Part shown: in pieces, positions 59,390 through 64,000 of the stretch
Layout: each line of letters opens with the position of its first letter
Numbering within the stretch: the first letter of the stretch is position 1
Assembly: GCA_910890315.1 (NCBI GenBank)
Contig: CAJVGD010000005.1
Coordinates: 1,364,001-1,428,000 of the forward strand
Direction: 5' to 3'
From: Serendipita indica DSM 11827
Taxonomy: Eukaryota > Basidiomycota > Agaricomycetes > Sebacinales > Serendipitaceae
DNA: 64,000 bases
Made by a program: the position numbers and the translations under genes
The notes under the pieces: model-generated
Told to the model about the DNA's origin: nothing
Databases searched by the model: none
What the model saw: the letters and a program-made list of their open reading frames with translations, nothing else

Positions 59390-62300
59390 TTACCTACTTA
59401 CCATCCATGGGCTCCAACCCACGTACATTTTACTCTGCTTTGCGATGAGTCGAAATTGGTCAATTTCAATTAGACGCACCAGCTTGAGCAACGACGTAGC
59501 GTCTTGAATCAATTTCTCGACCTGATTACTGACTGAAATCTGCGTCTCGCCTTCCAAGCCCTGGAGCTTTCGTTCAATCGGCTCGAGCGCCCCTGCAGCA
59601 AGTGTCTTTAGGTCTACAACGGGCCTGTTGGTATTGCTGCTACGATGTCGTTCCTAGTTTACGTGAGCCCTGTGCCACTCATCTCTCACAGCTGCGCACC
59701 TTTCGTCTCCGCTCGTGCTCCCATTCAACCAGTGGATCGTGAATAAACGCCTCCAGGACACTCATGAGACAATCTTGGTTCGAACGGAGCAACTTCATCG
59801 TAATCTCGCACGAAATGCGGAAACAGCCTTCAACGCCAGTAATGCCCATTGCCGACACGATATTTTGGGTCAATCTGAATGGAACCAGCTCGGGAACTTC
59901 AAGTTGTTTGCCCTACCGAAGATGGTAAGGGCCGACCGTGGATTGGACAATGATCAGGCTTGCCTTTTCAAAGATGCAATTGAAGTCGCAGTGAACTGTC
60001 TCACCCGTGACGGTATCAAACATGATGTTCTCGCAGTGTCGATCCCCTAGACCAATAATGTAGCCCACCATGGAGATCACCGCAGCGGTGCGACAATATG
60101 CAAGTCGACTAGTGAACCACGCCGTCGGTTCGGGGAATGTTTCAAGGAACCATTCATGAAATACTGGTGGAAATCTATCGCACATAAGCAGGCGCCAAGG
60201 GACGTAAATGATACATACTCTGGGAGTATCTTGGCTTTGAACGCTGCTGCTGCCGCTTCGGGTGTCATTTGTTTGAATCTGTCAAAGTATTCTTGTACTT
60301 TCTTCGACTAGTGGGAGAATATTTGGCATGTTTCTTCACTTTGCGATCCCACTTACAGAAAATCCCACGCCCAATGCATCGTATCGCGGCTTGAGAAGTT
60401 CTCGAAACGGGCTGGTATTGCGAACCCATTCAATCAATCCGCACTCTTCATTAAGAGGAACGACGCTATAAGTCCGAATGTCTATAAAGAGTTAGACAGG
60501 GACCTGGGCCGACATACACCTTACGTAGTTGACGCCTTCGTGAGTCAGAATTCGCTCGAAGGAGTTTGTTTACGACGGCATTAAAGTCCATCAATCGCGC
60601 ATCCTTTCGTAGGTCGTCCTTGGGTTTACACAAGAAGTTGAACTCTTCTCCATTACTCCCAACCACTCCAATCTTGCGCGGTCTTTGGAGAGAAGGCATC
60701 ACCTTGATGATATCAGAGAATCCTATACAGGATCATTAAATCCCCATCTACATCTATTTCCCGGCTTACCACGGATTGTTGGCAAGGACGTAGGGAACGG
60801 CTGATGCTGCGAAAGGATGCTCGACATCGGCGGAATCTTGGTAGTGAACGAATCTTGCAAGGGAACGATGACATGCCGCAAATCCATTCGGGCCAGTTCC
60901 GGGCATTTGATATGGAGTTGGTGCTGACTTAGGTTTTCGACGTCAAAATTGCAGAGGTGAAGCAGCTCTGCGTTGAGGCGACTGTACGTCGCGATCAAAG
61001 GTTGAACTCGTTTGATGAGTGCGAGGATTCTGACTCGCTCATCACTGGTCAAAGTTTCGGGGATCTGGTTTCTTATCAGTGTCGTAATGCAGATTGATAG
61101 GATGCTTACAAAGCGAGTATTGAAGCTAAAGCCCAAGGCTCGAGAGGCAGCCTCTGCTCGCTCCTTCTTCGCCGAAGCTTGCACCCCTGAGATGATCCAT
61201 AGTGACTGTTGCGGAAATTCTTGGACTACTTTGCCGAGGATAGCGTATAACGAGGTCTTGAGCATCGCGCTCTCCACGACAATTCTCGAGACGATTTGAG
61301 GAAACGCCGTCAGCCACTGTATCATTGGTCAAAAAGACACGGAGGCGGCGGATGCTTACCTTAAAGGGATCCACATTCTTTATGAGGTCGTTCTTCATCC
61401 ACTCACAGAGCCTCCCGTATTTAGATAGTGCAGCTCGGTGAGGATGATCAGCAGTAGACATTCTTCGTCAATGCCTCAGACATATCCGCCAAACTAGCGC
61501 CGGGGTAACTTACCCTTTGTTGACCTTGAGCTCGGGACGTTGACCAAGGTTCAGCCACAGGGTCAGTAGCCGAGGCACGGTCTGATAGAGGTGCTTCGAT
61601 CCAAATTGCAGAGATTTTCCATAGTTGCGTACGACGTGATCGATGTGGTTCACGTATCTGGCCATGCATCAGACACGAGCGGTCACACGTCTTTGGCTCA
61701 CTCTTCAAGGTGATCACTTGGAATTTCCTTATGTTTCTGAGAGCGGTCAAGATACAGCGCCCAGTAGAAGAACACGGCTTCAGATCTGGCATTTGGTCAG
61801 ATTAATAGGCTCGTAAGTGTATTCAAGCACATACTGTGTATCAATGGTGGCAGCCTGACTAAACTGTGCGTTGAGTTCGGGTCTTGAAAATCGCTCTGAT
61901 GCTTGCATCCATTTTGCTCTCAGAAGCCATGCCTGAGAATTTTGAGCCAAGATCGGTCATATGGGGACGGGTTCACCTTTGCTCTTGATTTGACATCATC
62001 ATCTTCGGTCAGGTCGATGACTTGATTCGGATTCATCAGAGCATTGTTGAGTTCCTGCAGGGCCCGAATAGATTCTCCACCGCTCTCCAGTAACTTGCAA
62101 CTCTGCACGAAGTGGTAAGGCGCATCCCTTTGTCTACCCTGCAGTAGAGCGCTGTAGGATGCCTGGAAGTGGCCCGCCTTGCGGGCGATTTTCGATGAAA
62201 CCAGCCAGTATTGCCCGACTATGGAGTCTACCGATTGGATGTCTTTATTCCTATAGTCACATGAGTGTTTATCCTGCGCACATCCAGGGACTCACAAGAG

Positions 62301-64000
62301 ATCAAACGCAGTTCTTCGAATGTTCAAAATGGGCTCCAACGTTCGGTAAGAAGGCAGTACCGATTGGTACCGAGTGTCGAGTAATCTTGATAAGGCAGTA
62401 AGCTTTTGCGTTCGTCCACTGTGATGATTGACTGATATCTCGGCCATGACTTTGGAAATCATTCCCAGCTCCTCCACAATATGTAACGAAAGAGAGGCCT
62501 CATATGATCTCCGATACGAGTAGGGTCCAGAAGACCCTATCGGTTGCCCGAATTCTGACCTTGCCTGTGTCATAGCTTCAGCGATCGTTCGGCTATCCCG
62601 ACCGCGTAGAGCGAGAAGGATGCGCGCCATGGTAAGTTCGGGTGATGACTGTGTCGACGCATTGACAAGTTTCTCCACGGATCCCCAATCATGAGCGGTC
62701 CATGCACCTTCAAGACGGAAAGACTCGACTGCCGTATGCCACTCTGGATTCCGAGTCATAATACCGTCGAGATGCGTCCTTAGGGTGTCTTTCGAATGTC
62801 AGAGTCGTCCAATATCGAGGCTTGACATACCATAATGTCCCAGGTTACGCAAACAGCGTAGGAGGCCGATTTGTGACGTAAGATTGTTTGGGTTCTGCTG
62901 CAAACTGACCTCCCAACAGCTTTGAGCAGAAGTCCACCGGCCATTACTTTCGTGCTCCCTAATTTGATGTTCGAGCGTTGGAATGAGGACCGAGGTAGAG
63001 ATGCCGTTCATGCCGTCAGGCTCATCCAACTTGGCGTAAATCTCGTGCATCTTTTCGTAGTCACTTTGCAAGACTTCATCTGATTGTGAATGATCTGGCC
63101 TCGCTTTGAGCACTCTTTGTTCCAAGCTCATCAACGCGCGAGCGTATTGTTTGCAGGTGAAAGCCGCTTGCGCCATGAGGCCATGATCTATTCGAGTCGT
63201 GAGGAATTCCACCAACTTCCTGTTTTCAATGATGGAAGTCCCCCTCTGCTTTCGATTCTGTCCGAGCAACAAGGCAGTGACACGAAGATACCGATTAAGG
63301 TGATCCATGAGATGGAACACTGTCTATTGGGTGTAAATGGCGAAACCACAAAGCATGCGAGGCGTACCTGAGCGCAGAGTAATTTCATTTCGGACGAGTG
63401 TCCAGAGCTTTGGGTGAGCTGATCCTGAAGAACTGCTATTATCTCGCCGTGGATGTTATTAAAGTCCGTTACGTCTCCTCGGCCCAAAACCTCAACCACT
63501 AGATGAGGGAGGACAGAAAGGATAACTTGGACATCGGCTGAGCCGAGTAAGGAACGGAATGGTTGGAATATTTGACCAGCGAACCCGCTATCGACTCTTG
63601 AGATGAGATAAGACGCAAACTTTTGAATCCACTCCTTGTAAGTGGATATTGAAGGGTAGATAGGGTACACTGTCGGAACCTCCAGAGATCCTTCGATTGT
63701 GAACCTGGAGCTGAGCAATGGCGCGACCATAGCACGGACATCGTTCGGAAGATTAGACCAACGGTGTCTCGTTTTCGCAGGGATAGTGCTAGTCCCGTCA
63801 CGAGACATGGCAAGCTCTGAAAACCCGCAAAATGCCAGCAATTCCTGTAGCGTATAGGCGAGGAGGTTTTGAAATCTGATATCACTTGTCTTGGGGAATA
63901 TAGGCGCAAGGACCTCAGAAATTAAATAGGCCGCAAACTCTTGGGCGCTCTTCTCGTCTTGGAAATCGCAGAAGGTGGCGAGATAGTTTGGTGGGTCGCT
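59390..64000 (-). CDS. ATR/Mec1-family PIKK checkpoint kinase, 5' end outside window
   Basis: DNA-damage and replication checkpoint kinase. From the 3' end: FATC, with EKLIQDATSLLKL joined over a 44-nt intron to QSKMYVGWSPWM, stop at 59390-59392. Kinase core: GVVGSNGEEFNFLCKPKDDL (P-loop region), MDFNAVVNKLLR, GYIIGLGDRHCENIMFD (catalytic Asp-Arg-His; Cys as in Mec1), VHCDFNCIFEK (metal Asp), VPELVPFRLTQNIVSAMGIT and FIHDPLVEWEHERRR. Further upstream the FAT region has YVNHIDHVVRNYGKSLQFGS, and helical repeats continue to the window end. More than a dozen introns. The 5' part, including the HEAT repeats, is missing. ATR/Mec1 is preferred over ATM/Tel1 from the HCEN and HDPLVEW blocks. Confidence 0.87.

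Overview
The window is nuclear DNA of a filamentous basidiomycete. Gene order on both strands, introns of about 42-60 nt with GT..AG ends and CTGAC/CTAAC branch sites, and roughly 35 densely packed genes support this. A STAND-type NACHT-WD40 gene with an N-terminal block I associate with Rhizoctonia, two Egh16-like secreted proteins and intron-rich housekeeping genes make Agaricomycetes, probably Ceratobasidiaceae (Rhizoctonia group), the best guess; that rank is inference. I saw no tRNA, rRNA, CRISPR array or recognisable transposon.

Layout. 1-3 kb: ALG8 (minus, runs off the left edge), divergent VMA21, and an intronless histone-deacetylase-like gene. 3-9 kb: a large NACHT-WD40 gene and an unknown gene, both minus. 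9-17 kb: PI31 proteasome regulator (minus), a 17-exon amino-acid permease and the PRP5 splicing helicase (plus). 17-23 kb: a small secreted protein, a CoA-transferase family III gene, a tandem pair of thioredoxin-fold genes, and an Egh16-like gene. 23-30.5 kb: aspartyl aminopeptidase, divergent UTP12, and a second Egh16-like gene. 30.8-38 kb: COX18-like insertase, ribosomal protein eL6, a pyrimidine 5'-nucleotidase, a small coiled-coil protein, and a calcium-regulated mitochondrial carrier. 38-50 kb: succinate-semialdehyde dehydrogenase, class-3 lipase, UTP8/NOL11-like, glycerophosphodiesterase, NDR/Cbk1 kinase, and lysophosphatidate acyltransferase. 50-64 kb: an unknown coiled-coil gene, YAF9, COX7A, COA3, an RNase III gene with a tandem broken copy, RPN8, and the 3' part of the ATR/Mec1 checkpoint kinase gene (off the right edge).

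Most genes are housekeeping: rRNA processing (UTP12, UTP8-like), splicing (PRP5), proteasome (RPN8, PI31), respiratory complex IV (COX18-like, COX7A, COA3), chromatin (YAF9), lipid metabolism and glycosylation. They do not form one pathway.

The most notable signal is in splicing architecture. Frame-by-frame joining of conserved proteins requires nine GC-AG introns, two 7-nt exons in one gene, 14- and 16-nt exons, and in the glycerophosphodiesterase gene a 2-nt exon followed by a 10-nt exon that together encode the catalytic His-Arg-Gly. Separately, three single-base frame breaks (NACHT-WD40, permease, PRP5) look more like assembly indels than gene death, because one lies in an essential gene. 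Exon boundaries were read by eye from splice signals and protein conservation, without transcript data.
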